Assembly: GCF_040675465.1 (NCBI RefSeq)
Contig: NZ_JBFAPA010000005.1
Location: forward strand, 372,001 to 436,000
Length of the DNA stretch: 64,000 bases
Direction of reading: 5' to 3'
From: Kibdelosporangium sp040675465
GTDB taxonomy: Bacteria; Actinomycetota; Actinomycetes; Mycobacteriales; Pseudonocardiaceae
The notes below the pieces were generated by a model, which worked only from the letters and a program-made list of their open reading frames with translations, made no database searches and had not been told where the DNA came from. Below are positions 17,553-25,871 of the stretch, piece after piece (within the stretch, counting starts at the first letter, position 1; each line of letters begins with the position of its first letter). The translations under genes were made by a program, and so were the position numbers.

Positions 17553-19439
17553 ATGCGCAGGAAACGGTTCATAGGATGTGCTGTGGCAGCGGCGGTACTC
17601 GTGCTGCCCACGGTGTCGGCCCAAGCAGGTGAGCCTCCGCGAGTGCCCGTGACCGGCCCGGACCGTGGTCCGGGCACGATGCTCGGCACCGCGACCGACG
17701 CCGGGCCGACGGATCCAGCCGAGGCCGTGGTCGCCCGGGTGTTCCTCAGCGGTGACACGAACGGGCTTTCTGCCTACGCCCAGGCGGTTTCCGATCCGGG
17801 CAACCGGCTTTACGGGCACTACCTCACACCTGTCCAGGCACGCGCACGTTTTGGGGGCACGCAACAACAAACGACCCGGGTCAGCGCGTGGCTGCGCGAG
17901 AGCGGGCTGACCATCGACACCGTGACCGCGCACAGCATCACCGTGCACGGGACCGCAGCTCAGGCGGGCGCGGCGTTCGGCACGCATCTGGAGAACTACG
18001 AACTGTTCGGTGGCCGGTTTCACGGACCCGCAACGGATATCACCGCGCCAGCGGCCGTCGCGCCCGACGTCCTGAGCGTCACCGGCCTGTTGACGTTCCC
18101 GCGGGGCAAGGGCGGCAAACCCGCACGTGCGGCCACCGCTGTGAAAACGGCCGAAAACCCTTGCCCCGCTTACTTCGGTCAACGTCCGGCCACCGAACTT
18201 CCTCCTGCATATGGACATTCCGCACAGTGGGCGCCGTGCGGCTATACGCCCAAACAGGTCCGTGACGCCTACGGGGTCACCAGCACCGGGCTCACCGGCA
18301 AGGGCGTGACGATCGGCATCATCGGGGTCGGCAACGAGGTGAACGCGTTGGCAGACACCAACCGGTTCGCCCGCGACCACGGCGAGCCCGAACTGGCGCC
18401 CGGCCAGTTCATTCCGTACATTCCCGCCGACGCCCGGCCGGAGCAGGCCAGTGGCGAGTTCACAATGGACATTCAGGCGGCGCACGCGATGGCCCCGGAC
18501 GCGAAGATCGCCTACGTGGTCGCGCCGGGACACGACACCGGTGTGGACACGGTCGTGGACGCGATCACCGACATCGTCGACAAGCACCTCGCCGATGTCG
18601 TGTCCGGTTCCATCGGGGTCGGCGGCCTGCCCGGGACACCGGACGCCGCGACGATCGCCGCGTACGAGCGCATGTTCCAGCTGGCCGCGGTCGAGGGCAT
18701 CTCGGTCAACTTCGCGTCCGGTGACTCCGGCGGCGAGTTGTACGACGACGTCCTGCACACCGACTACCCACCCTCCAGCCCTTGGGTCACGGCAGTCGGT
18801 GGCACCACCCTCGCGCTCGGCCCGGACAACAGCTACATGTGGGAGACCGGCTGGGCGACCGACTACGTGGAACTGTCCGAAGACGGCACCCAGTGGTCCG
18901 CACAACTGCCTGGATACCAAGGGAAGGCGTCCGGTGGTGGTACCAGTTCCACGTTCCCCCAACCGTTCTACCAGCGCGGTGTCGTCCCACCGTCGCGTTC
19001 TGGCACCCCACCGATGCGCACGGTCCCGGACATCTCGGCGCTCGCCGACCCGGCTCTCGGCATGCTGATCGGCGAAACCGAGTACGACCGGCAGGGCAAC
19101 CTGACCTACAGCGTCTCGATGGGCGGCGGCACCAGCCTGTCCTCGCCGCTGCTGGCGGGCATCGAAGCTCTCATGGTCCAGACCCACCACGGCCCCATCG
19201 GTTTCATCAACCCGGCCCTCTACTCCCACAAACTCATGGACTTCCACCAGATCCACGACAACCCCGCGAACACCCCCACCACCATCGCGTTCGCCTGGGT
19301 CCAGCACGGCTACGTCGAACTCGTCACCCCCGGCCAATACACCGACAGCAACCTGACCTTCAACCCCGGCTACAACACCGTCACCGGCCTGGGCTCCCCC
19401 ACCCGCGAACTCATCGAGTCCTTCCGCCGGCACTACTAG
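17553..19439 (+). CDS. Secreted S53 (sedolisin-type) peptidase, second copy
   Basis: A 628-residue exported peptidase. A signal peptide ends at about residue 25 (VSAQA), followed by a pro-kumamolisin domain (about 40-190) and a catalytic domain with Glu302 and Asp306 in GEFTMDIQAAH and Ser528 in GGGTSLSSPL. GGGG upstream of the ATG supports the start. It shares the domain order and many motifs with the protein at 1818-3809, for example AAHAMAPDA versus AAHTMAPDA, so the two are paralogues. They are far apart and divergent enough not to be a recent tandem duplication. The protein probably degrades extracellular protein in acid conditions. Confidence 0.92.
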   Translation: MRRKRFIGCAVAAAVLVLPTVSAQAGEPPRVPVTGPDRGPGTMLGTATDAGPTDPAEAVVARVFLSGDTNGLSAYAQAVSDPGNRLYGHYLTPVQARARFGGTQQQTTRVSAWLRESGLTIDTVTAHSITVHGTAAQAGAAFGTHLENYELFGGRFHGPATDITAPAAVAPDVLSVTGLLTFPRGKGGKPARAATAVKTAENPCPAYFGQRPATELPPAYGHSAQWAPCGYTPKQVRDAYGVTSTGLTGKGVTIGIIGVGNEVNALADTNRFARDHGEPELAPGQFIPYIPADARPEQASGEFTMDIQAAHAMAPDAKIAYVVAPGHDTGVDTVVDAITDIVDKHLADVVSGSIGVGGLPGTPDAATIAAYERMFQLAAVEGISVNFASGDSGGELYDDVLHTDYPPSSPWVTAVGGTTLALGPDNSYMWETGWATDYVELSEDGTQWSAQLPGYQGKASGGGTSSTFPQPFYQRGVVPPSRSGTPPMRTVPDISALADPALGMLIGETEYDRQGNLTYSVSMGGGTSLSSPLLAGIEALMVQTHHGPIGFINPALYSHKLMDFHQIHDNPANTPTTIAFAWVQHGYVELVTPGQYTDSNLTFNPGYNTVTGLGSPTRELIESFRRHY

Positions 19440-19451
19440 GCTCTGGCTCTG

Positions 19452-19618
19452 TGCATAGTGAACATGACCGGCTGCTGGAACTCTATCGCGAGCGAGTGGC
19501 GAGCTACGACGTTCGCGATGAGTTCCGGCACAGCTGGCTGGCGTGGAGCCGGAAACTCCTGGCACACGGCGGTGACCTGGTCGTCCCGCCGCTGCAGCCC
19601 CGAGAGCTCCCTCGATGA
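19452..19618 (+). CDS. Small ORF of unknown function, possibly frameshifted
   Basis: A GTG-initiated frame of 55 residues starts 12 bp after the S53 peptidase and reads HDRLLELYRERVASYDVRD, then WLAWSRKLLAHGGDLV, which looks protein-like and helical. It stops at 19618. A neighbouring frame then stays open to 19739 with acidic residues (LDELLDDRDGG). The two may be halves of one frameshifted gene. No family is recognised and no strong ribosome binding site is seen. Confidence 0.3.
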
Positions 19619-19761
19619 GCTGCTCGACGATCGCGACGGCGGCACCCCGGAGACCAAAATGGCTGCCCAGCGGTACTTCGGTGTGAGGTTGCCGGAAGGG
19701 GAAACCACCGAACGACGGGCCGTTGGCCGGCACGAGTAGCGGGATGCGGAGATCATCACCT

Positions 19762-20370
19762 GTGAAAGCACTGGCAGTTCTGGGGACTTGCGGAGTGGCC
19801 GCGTGGGGCGAGTTCGTGCATTGGCGAGCCAGCCGTGCGTATGTCCACGAAAGTCTTCCCGCACGGTCCGAAGCTGTGGTCGTCCTTGGATTCCGCAACG
19901 TCCGGGGTGACCGCGCGAACGCACTCAACCGGTGGCGGGTGCGGGCGGCACTGCGTTCCATCGACCCTACCTTGGCCGACTCTATCCTGGTCTGCTCCGG
20001 TGGGAACGGCACGGATTCGTCGTCGGAAGCCGCGCTGCTCGCCCGCTACGCAGTGGTGGAACGCGGGTTCACCGGAACCGTGCTGCTGGAGGAGCGGTCG
20101 CGAACCACCTGGCAGAACATCGAGAACGTGATCCCGTTGATCGACCAGGCCGACCAGATCAAGATCGTGTCGAATCCGCTGCACGCCTTGAAGGCCCGGC
20201 TGTACCTGCGCCGCCAACGTCCGGACCTCGCCGACCGCCTGGTCCGCGCCGAGGACTACCGGTTCGGTGAGGCGTGGCCCGTCAAACCCTTGCTGGCGCT
20301 GCACGGCCTCCGGAGTCTGGCCCGCGCCAAGCGAAACCTCGCCCAGCACCACCACCAGCGGACCTCCTGA
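19762..20370 (+). CDS. YdcF-like (DUF218) protein
   Basis: A 202-residue protein of the SanA/YdcF superfamily. EAVVVLGFRN is the first strand, ILVCSGGNG the glycine-rich second motif, and EERSRTTWQNIENV carries the conserved acidic residue and Thr-x-x-N motif of DUF218. The first 15 residues are hydrophobic enough to be a membrane anchor. Members are implicated in envelope functions, without a settled biochemical role. The GTG at 19762 has GGAG ten bases upstream; an ATG at 19744 is the alternative. Confidence 0.8.
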   Translation: MKALAVLGTCGVAAWGEFVHWRASRAYVHESLPARSEAVVVLGFRNVRGDRANALNRWRVRAALRSIDPTLADSILVCSGGNGTDSSSEAALLARYAVVERGFTGTVLLEERSRTTWQNIENVIPLIDQADQIKIVSNPLHALKARLYLRRQRPDLADRLVRAEDYRFGEAWPVKPLLALHGLRSLARAKRNLAQHHHQRTS

Positions 20371-20382
20371 CAAGATCACGCC

Positions 20383-20713
20383 ATGCGCGATTGGGAGCAG
20401 TTCGCCGAGCACACGCCATGGTTACCTATGAGCTGATCGGGTGGGGGCCGGTGGGTGGACGGCGAGGCTGGCTGTGTCATCCGCCGCAGGGGCACGAACC
20501 GGTTCGTGTCCACGAGACGCATCGGCTGTTCTGGTCGGTGTGGCAGGAGTTCGACGGTGAGGACCTCGTCCTGGTTCAGCCACCAACTACCGGGTTCCCT
20601 GAAGCGCTCAACGATCCCGCCGCTGCCCGGCGTACTCCCTGCTAACCATCGATGATGTACCAGATGTCGCGGCCTGGATCGAGGTCCGCGCCGCGGCCTG
20701 GCTGGGTGGTTGA
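20383..20713 (+). pseudogene. Unidentified small gene broken by two frameshifts
   Basis: Three protein-like segments follow one another in three frames. 20383-20436 reads MRDWEQFAEHTPWLPM. About 20430-20645 in the next frame reads ELIGWGPVGGRRGWLCHPP, then THRLFWSVWQEFDGEDLVLVQ. About 20630-20713 in the third frame reads YSLLTIDDVPDVAAWIEVRA and ends in TGA. Joined, they would make a protein of roughly 108 residues. Both shifts are in the same direction. Either the gene has decayed or two bases are missing from the read. No family is recognised. Confidence 0.4.
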
Positions 20714-20844
20714 ACGTCCGGCCATCCCAACAGTTCCACAGTGACTGAGAGCACGTGCCCGGTGGCCGAACTGATGCAATAGGTGGATTGGCGCCGGGTG
20801 GCGGTGGCGCTAGCATGGCGCTGCGCGGCCATGGGGGAGGCACA

Positions 20845-22200
20845 GTGCCAGGGGGAACGGTCCAATCGGACCACGTCGTGGGCGGCAAAAGCGTTGTGCT
20901 GCCGCTCTACTCGCTGCTTCTCGTCGCGGCCCTGGCCGGCACGATCGTCGCCCAGGGCGGGTTTTACCTGCCTGGGCGGGTTTTGGCTGCCGCTCTGACC
21001 GGCGCGGCGGTGGTGGGAGCTGTGCGGTTGCGGCATGTGGCCAGTGCTGAGGGGTGGCCGCTGGTGGCCGCGTGTGTGGGGCTGGTGGTGTGGTCGGCGG
21101 GCAGGGCCGCCGAGGGGCATTCGGTCGAAACGGCCATTCCCATTGTTGCCAGTGTTTTCTGCCTGGCCGGCGCCGTGTTCGTCGCACAACGCAACGACCC
21201 GGCGCAACGGACGATGGTGGCCTCGGTGGCGGTCGGCATCGGTGTGCTGGTGGCGGCGACGGGCTGGATCGCTGTGGTGTGGCGGATCCCGTCGTGGACG
21301 ACTGTCGCGGATGGACTGGTGCGCGCAGCGTCCACCTTGACCTATCCCAACGCGTCCGCCGCGCTGCTCGCGGCGCTGGCCCTGCTGGCGGTCTCCCTGC
21401 AGATGACCCGGCCGAAGTCGTTGCCGCACCTGGCCGCGACCTACCTGCTGCTGGTCGGGCTGGGCGCCACGTTGAGCCGCGCTGGGGTGTTCGCGCTGCT
21501 CGCGGGCATTGTGGTGCTGGCATGGCTGGCCGGGGTGCGATCGACCGCACGGCATGTGGCCGCGCCCGGCATCGGAGCGTTGATCGGAGTCGCCGGGCTC
21601 GCACCGTCGTTCCCGGTGGCACAGCCCGCCAGCCCGGTGCTCGCGATCCTCGGCCTGGTCGTGGGCCTGCTGGTCAGCGTGGGCCTGATTCGCTTGCCTG
21701 CCAAGGTGTTGACAGTGGTCGCCGGGGTCATGCTGGTGGGTGCGGTGGTGGCGGTCGTGCTCGGGTCGGACCGGGTGCTGAACGGACGGGTCACGCTCAG
21801 CTCACCCGACCGCGCGGGAATCACCGGTGCGGCGCTGGATGTCGTGGCGACACGCCCGTTGACCGGTGTGGGACCGGGGAACGCGTGGTTCACGTGGACG
21901 GGCGCCGACGGCAACAGCCGCGTGGGCCGGTTCGTGCACAACGAGTACCTGCAGGCGCTTGTCGAACTCGGCGTGGTCGGACTCGTCCTCGTGCTGTGTG
22001 TCCTCGTGACACTCCTTCTCTTCGTCCGGCACGGCCGGACCACCGGCACGCGGGCGCAGTGGGCCGGTGCGGTCGCCGGGTTCGTCGCCCTGCTCGTGCA
22101 CAGCGGTTTCGACTTCCTCTGGCACATTCCCGCCGTCCTGCTGACCGCAGGCGTGCTTGCCGGCCTTGCCGGGCCACAAAACGCAAAGGAGACAATGTGA
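20845..22200 (+). CDS. O-antigen ligase-like (Wzy_C) polytopic membrane protein
   Basis: A 451-residue protein with about ten to twelve hydrophobic helices. The large loop carries VATRPLTGVGPGNAW followed by FVHNEYLQALVELGVVG, the signature of the Wzy_C / O-antigen ligase domain, with the conserved His-Asn-Glu. Such proteins polymerise or ligate glycans on the outer membrane face; in Gram-positives they act on teichuronic acids or exopolysaccharide. The start is taken as the GTG at 20845 with GGGAGG four bases upstream; an ATG at 20815 is possible. The stop overlaps the start of the next gene, implying coupling. No glycosyltransferase cluster surrounds it. Confidence 0.8.
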   Translation: MPGGTVQSDHVVGGKSVVLPLYSLLLVAALAGTIVAQGGFYLPGRVLAAALTGAAVVGAVRLRHVASAEGWPLVAACVGLVVWSAGRAAEGHSVETAIPIVASVFCLAGAVFVAQRNDPAQRTMVASVAVGIGVLVAATGWIAVVWRIPSWTTVADGLVRAASTLTYPNASAALLAALALLAVSLQMTRPKSLPHLAATYLLLVGLGATLSRAGVFALLAGIVVLAWLAGVRSTARHVAAPGIGALIGVAGLAPSFPVAQPASPVLAILGLVVGLLVSVGLIRLPAKVLTVVAGVMLVGAVVAVVLGSDRVLNGRVTLSSPDRAGITGAALDVVATRPLTGVGPGNAWFTWTGADGNSRVGRFVHNEYLQALVELGVVGLVLVLCVLVTLLLFVRHGRTTGTRAQWAGAVAGFVALLVHSGFDFLWHIPAVLLTAGVLAGLAGPQNAKETM

Positions 22201-22667
22201 AGGTTCCGTCATTACGCGGCGCCAGATCGGCCAGGGTGCTGGCCGTCACCGCCGTCGCAGGGGGTGCGCTGGTCGCCGCGGTGCTGCCGTCCAGTGCGGA
22301 CGTGAGCACCCAGTCGCCGCCGGTGGCAGCGGTCCGGATCGAGTCGCCCGCGACCCTGGTGGCTCGCGGAGCGGCCATCGCGGGCGACGTCAGCGTCGTC
22401 TGCCAGCCCGGCGCCACCGGCAACCTGAGCCTCGAAGTCACCGAGAACGCCGGTGGCAAGATCGCGAAGGGCTACGGCTCCACCACGATCACCTGCACCG
22501 GCTCCTTCCAGGCGGTCACGATCAACGTCACGGCCCAGCCGACCGTGCCGTTCAAGGCGGGAACGGCGTTCGGGTCGGCGAACCTCTTCCTGAGCAGCCA
22601 GGGCATCGGGCAGGCCAAGGACGAGCGCGAGTTCAAGATCGTCCGCGCCTCGTCCAAGCTCGCCTGA
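22197..22667 (+). CDS. Small exported protein coupled to the Wzy-like gene
   Basis: A 156-residue protein with a signal peptide (MKVPSLRGARSARV, hydrophobic core, cleavage near SSADVS) and a mature beta-rich domain of about 115 residues. It contains two cysteines (VVCQPG and ITCTGS) placed to form a disulfide, as in immunoglobulin-like folds. The GTG start at 22197 overlaps the upstream TGA by three bases, and AAGGAG lies six bases before it, so translation is coupled. Function is unknown; the coupling suggests an accessory role at the cell surface with the Wzy-like protein. The gene ends before a strong terminator. Confidence 0.8.
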   Translation: MKVPSLRGARSARVLAVTAVAGGALVAAVLPSSADVSTQSPPVAAVRIESPATLVARGAAIAGDVSVVCQPGATGNLSLEVTENAGGKIAKGYGSTTITCTGSFQAVTINVTAQPTVPFKAGTAFGSANLFLSSQGIGQAKDEREFKIVRASSKLA

Positions 22668-22682
22668 CACGCCGACCTGCGC

Positions 22683-22720
22683 GTGAGCCGGCGGACTCCC
22701 CGCGCCGTCCGCCGGTTCAC
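22683..22720. terminator. Bidirectional hairpin terminator
   Basis: A 14-bp stem: GTGAGCCGGCGGAC (22683-22696) pairs with GTCCGCCGGTTCAC (22707-22720) with one G-T pair and a ten-base loop. It separates the convergent exported-protein and methyltransferase genes. Confidence 0.75.
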
Positions 22721-22725
22721 GGGTC

Positions 22726-23472
22726 TCAGCGGTCCATCAGCGCGAAAACGCCCCAGCCCAGGTATTCACGCTGGTAGCGGACGTGGCGAGCAGGGGCGGT
22801 GGCCAGTTCGGCGCGCAGCTGTCCGGCCAGTTCGTCGTCGGGGTTGGCGTCGAGCCAGCGGCGGATGTTGAGCCATTGGGCCGCGACATAGCGGTCCCAA
22901 CTGTCCTGATCGGCCACAACCATCTCGACGACGTCACACCCAAGCTCGCCGAACTGTTCCAGCAGTTCCGGCAGCGCGCGGAAGTCGCTTTCGGTTGTGG
23001 CGTGGCACTCTTCGACGGTGGCCTGGTCCGGGGGCCGGCGGCGCCAGTACGGTTCGCCGATCAGCATCATGCCGCCAGGGCGCAGGCTGCGGCGCAACAG
23101 GTCCACGGTTCCGGCGACGCCATCGCCGATCCAGGTCGCGCCAATGCACGCCGCGATGTCGACCGGTTGGGCGGCAACGTGGTTCGAGGCGTCGCCGTGG
23201 ACAAAGGTGACACGCTCCGCCACATCCAGTTCAAGCGCACGTGCCCTCGCACTGGCCAGGAACACGGTGCTGATGTCGACGCCGGTCCCGGTGATGCCGT
23301 GAGCGCGCGCCCAGGTGCACAGCATTTCGCCTGTGCCGCAAGCCAAATCGAGCATCCGGCTGCCGGGCGGGGGGCTCAGCGCGTCGCCGAGGACCGCCAG
23401 TTTCTCGCGGGACAGCGGGTTGTGGATGCGATGGCTGCTCTCGCGGATGGTGTAGACACGGGGAAGATCCAC
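22726..23472 (-). CDS. Class I SAM-dependent methyltransferase
   Basis: A 248-residue Rossmann methyltransferase. The glycine-rich motif I is MLDLACGTGEML, motif II is GTGVDIS, and motif IV is IGATWIGDG. A conserved RPGGMMLIGEPYW follows. The C-terminal 80 residues contain WDRYVAAQWLNIRRWL, typical of small-molecule methyltransferases in this group. The substrate is not predictable. It stands alone between convergent and tandem neighbours, so there is no pathway hint. Confidence 0.88.
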   Translation of the reverse strand: MDLPRVYTIRESSHRIHNPLSREKLAVLGDALSPPPGSRMLDLACGTGEMLCTWARAHGITGTGVDISTVFLASARARALELDVAERVTFVHGDASNHVAAQPVDIAACIGATWIGDGVAGTVDLLRRSLRPGGMMLIGEPYWRRRPPDQATVEECHATTESDFRALPELLEQFGELGCDVVEMVVADQDSWDRYVAAQWLNIRRWLDANPDDELAGQLRAELATAPARHVRYQREYLGWGVFALMDR

Positions 23473-23510
23473 GCCGGGGCACGCTAGGGAGATCCGGCCC
23501 GCCTGTCCAC

Positions 23511-24137
23511 CTATTTGAGGTGCGCCAGGGCGGTGATCATGCGCTCGGCGATGTCGGGCGGCCAGGGGAACGAGACGGTCGACGCTCGTTGGTGGGCCAG
23601 TCCGTGCAGGCCCAGCCAGAGCGCGATCGCGTCCGCCTGCAGGTCGGTGCTGGTCGCCAGGCCAGCGGTGACACAGCCGCTCAGCATGCCCGTGAGCAGT
23701 TCTATCGATGCGTCGCCGAGGGTGGACAGGTCACTCTCGGTGATGGATGTGTCGTCCAATGCGGGCATCCACACGCCGCCGAACATCAAGCGGTACCGGG
23801 AAGGGTGGTCCTCGGCGAACTGGAGGTAGGCGTTGCAGCCGGCGAACAGTCGCTCCACCGGGTCCGCGCCAGCAGCGTCGAGTGCCGCGCGGAGTTGTTC
23901 CGCCAGACCGTCGAACTCCTGCTGCACCAGGGCCAGCATGATCGATGGCTGGTCTGGGAAATGGCGGTAGATCGAGGGCGCGGCGATACCGACGCGGCGA
24001 GCGACGGACCGCAGCGTGACCGCGCTTTCGTCGCCGGTCTCGTCGATCAGCCCGGCCGCGGCGGCCACGATCTCGTCACGCAGGCGGGCCCCTTCCCCTC
24101 GGCGGTTGCGGGAGCGGGTGGCCGGTTGCTCTGACAT
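23511..24137 (-). CDS. TetR-family regulator
   Basis: A 208-residue regulator. The N-terminal helix-turn-helix is seen in VTLRSVARRVGIAAPSIYRHF (about 45-65) and the C-terminal domain carries DAIALWLGLHGLAHQRA, which it shares almost exactly with the second TetR protein at 25263. It is transcribed divergently from a zinc-type oxidoreductase, and the 103-bp gap contains at least two operator-like repeats. The two regulators bracket the oxidoreductase gene, suggesting dual control or a regulator duplication. The ATG at 24137 is preferred to one 21 bp upstream. Confidence 0.9.
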   Translation of the reverse strand: MSEQPATRSRNRRGEGARLRDEIVAAAAGLIDETGDESAVTLRSVARRVGIAAPSIYRHFPDQPSIMLALVQQEFDGLAEQLRAALDAAGADPVERLFAGCNAYLQFAEDHPSRYRLMFGGVWMPALDDTSITESDLSTLGDASIELLTGMLSGCVTAGLATSTDLQADAIALWLGLHGLAHQRASTVSFPWPPDIAERMITALAHLK

Positions 24138-24145
24138 GGGCGTCA

Positions 24146-24175
24146 GCTTACACCACAAAACTTACGGGTGTTAGC
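24146..24175. promoter_or_regulatory. Imperfect inverted repeat, candidate TetR operator 1
   Basis: GCTTACACC (24146-24154) and GGTGTTAGC (24167-24175) are inverted copies with one mismatch, separated by 12 bp. The repeat begins eight bases upstream of the start codon of the minus-strand TetR gene. Confidence 0.45.
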
Positions 24176-24192
24176 TCTTGCGATTCGTAGAC

Positions 24193-24204
24193 TTACATGC
24201 GTAA
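24193..24204. promoter_or_regulatory. TTAC-N4-GTAA repeat, candidate TetR operator 2
   Basis: TTAC and GTAA flank ATGC in the middle of the divergent intergenic region. Half-sites of this kind are common for TetR proteins. Further TTAC and GTAAG words nearby suggest several binding positions. Confidence 0.4.
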
Positions 24205-24240
24205 CCTTATTGCTGTAAGCACAGACTCGAGGAGCATTTC

Positions 24241-25260
24241 ATGACCACCACTGAAATCGTCCTGCCGGGCAAGGTCGAGCCCACTGGCCTGCAGGTCAAG
24301 ACCCGTGACCTCCCTGCCCCCGCCGCGGGCCAGGTCGTGTTGCGGATGGACGCGACCGGCGTGTCGTTCGCCGAGCAGCAGATGCGCCGCGGCAAGTACT
24401 ACGACCAGCCCGCGTTCCCCTTCGTGCCTGGTTACGACGTGGTCGGCACCGTGACCGCCGTCGGCCCGCACGTGGACGCCTCGATGATCGGCCGCCGGTA
24501 CGCCGCGGTCACCAAGATCGGTGGCTGGGCCAGTTCGCTGCTGATCGACGCCGCGGACCTGGTCGCGGTGCCAGACGGTGTGTCCGCGACCGCGGCCGAG
24601 ACCATGGTGGTCAACGGGATCACCGCCTGGCAGATGCTGTACCGGTCGGCCAACGTGCTTCCTGGTTCGACGATCGTGGTCCTCGGCGCGAACGGTGGCG
24701 TCGGCTCGACCCTCGTTCAGCTGGCCAAGCACGCCGGGATGACGGTGATCGGCACGGCGTCGGCACGGCACCACGACACGGTCCGTGAGCTGGGCGCGAT
24801 TCCGGTCGACTACCGCGACCCGGACATGTACCAGCGCATCCGCGAGCTCGCGCCGGACGGCGTGGACGCGGTGTTCGACCACGTCGGCGGCGCCGGGCTG
24901 AAGGAGTCGTGGCGGTTGCTGCGCAAGGGCGGGTCGCTGGTGTCCTACGGCACCGCGGCGACGAAGAACGAGGACGGCAACTCGCGGCTGCCGGTACTGA
25001 AGTCGTTCGCGCGGCTGCTGATGTGGAACATCCTGCCCAACGGCCGCAGCGCGAGCTTCTACAACTTCTGGGCGGGCCGCCGGCACCTGAACACCTTCCG
25101 GGACCGGCTGCGCGAGGACCTCACCCAGGTGCTGCAGTTGCTGGACAGCGGCGCGCTCACCGCGCAGATCGCCGCGGAGTTCCCCCTGGCCGACGCCGCC
25201 GCCGCGCTCGCACTGGCCGAATCCCGCACTGTCGCGGGCAAAGTCGTCATCGTCCCGTAG
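24241..25260 (+). CDS. NADPH:quinone-reductase-like MDR oxidoreductase
   Basis: A 339-residue medium-chain dehydrogenase. The N-terminal GroES-like domain has the PGYDVVGTVTAVG signature and lacks the Cys and His zinc ligands of alcohol dehydrogenases, as in quinone reductases. The nucleotide-binding motif is LGANGGVGSTLVQLA. Such enzymes reduce quinones or enones with NADPH and are often inducible by electrophiles, which fits the flanking TetR genes. GAGGAG six bases before the ATG fixes the start. The second TetR gene follows after two bases, so they form an operon. Confidence 0.9.
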   Translation: MTTTEIVLPGKVEPTGLQVKTRDLPAPAAGQVVLRMDATGVSFAEQQMRRGKYYDQPAFPFVPGYDVVGTVTAVGPHVDASMIGRRYAAVTKIGGWASSLLIDAADLVAVPDGVSATAAETMVVNGITAWQMLYRSANVLPGSTIVVLGANGGVGSTLVQLAKHAGMTVIGTASARHHDTVRELGAIPVDYRDPDMYQRIRELAPDGVDAVFDHVGGAGLKESWRLLRKGGSLVSYGTAATKNEDGNSRLPVLKSFARLLMWNILPNGRSASFYNFWAGRRHLNTFRDRLREDLTQVLQLLDSGALTAQIAAEFPLADAAAALALAESRTVAGKVVIVP

Positions 25261-25262
25261 CC

Positions 25263-25871
25263 ATGAGCACGGCGCCCCGGCCACGAAACCGTCGAGGGCA
25301 GGGCGACCGGCTTCGCGCGGAGCTCCTGGCCGCCGCGACCGACCTGCTCGACGCGGGCTGTGTAGTCACGTTGCGTTCCGTCGCAAGGAAAACCGGCGTC
25401 GCGCCGCCCTCGATCTACCCCCATTTTCCCGACCAGCAGGCCATTCTGCTCGCCGTCGCGCGCCAGGGGTACACCGAACTGGTCAGCAGGCTGCGATTCG
25501 CCGCCAGTGTCAAGGATTCCCGGCAGCGGCTGCACGCCATCTGCTGGGCCTACCTCGACTACGCCCAGGCACATCCCCACCGCTATCGCGCGATGGCCTT
25601 GCCAGGCAACGAAGTCTCGCGGTTGCTCACGGACAGCCTGGCCGCCTGTGCCGCTACCGGGTACAGCACCACGCAGAACCCCGCGGCCGACGCGATCGCG
25701 CTGTGGCTGGGTTTGCACGGACTCGCTCACCAACGTGCGGTCACCCGTTTCCAGCCATGGCCCGCCGACATCGCCCATCGCGTCACCACTGCCCTCGCTC
25801 GCCTGAATCCCGACCGCAGTGGCGTAACGGAAACGCCACTGCGGTCGGTGTTCAGGCGGCCGGGTGGATGA
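25263..25871 (+). CDS. TetR-family regulator, paralogue of the one at 23511
   Basis: A 202-residue regulator with helix-turn-helix VTLRSVARKTGVAPPSIYPHF and C-terminal DAIALWLGLHGLAHQRA. Both segments are nearly identical in the divergent TetR protein 1.1 kb away, so the two arose by duplication. The ATG starts two bases after the oxidoreductase stop. The last 20 or so residues are encoded by a strong terminator hairpin and overlap the convergent DUF4097 gene by 20 bp, so the C-terminus probably reads through what was once intergenic sequence. Confidence 0.85.
   Translation: MSTAPRPRNRRGQGDRLRAELLAAATDLLDAGCVVTLRSVARKTGVAPPSIYPHFPDQQAILLAVARQGYTELVSRLRFAASVKDSRQRLHAICWAYLDYAQAHPHRYRAMALPGNEVSRLLTDSLAACAATGYSTTQNPAADAIALWLGLHGLAHQRAVTRFQPWPADIAHRVTTALARLNPDRSGVTETPLRSVFRRPGG
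25801..25857. terminator. Large bidirectional terminator inside the TetR 3' end
   Basis: CGACCGCAGTGGCGT (25811-25825) pairs perfectly with 25833-25847 across a seven-base loop. Beyond a 3-nt internal loop the stem continues with GCCTGAA (25801-25807) against TTCAGGC (25851-25857). It lies within the last codons of the TetR gene and reaches the stop codon of the convergent gene. Confidence 0.8.

Noticed and set aside
17436..20012. Minus-strand open frame of 858 codons antisense to the second S53 peptidase
   Set aside because: It is the mirror of a real high-GC gene; its product is low in complexity, lacks domains, and the plus-strand gene has signal peptide and catalytic motifs.
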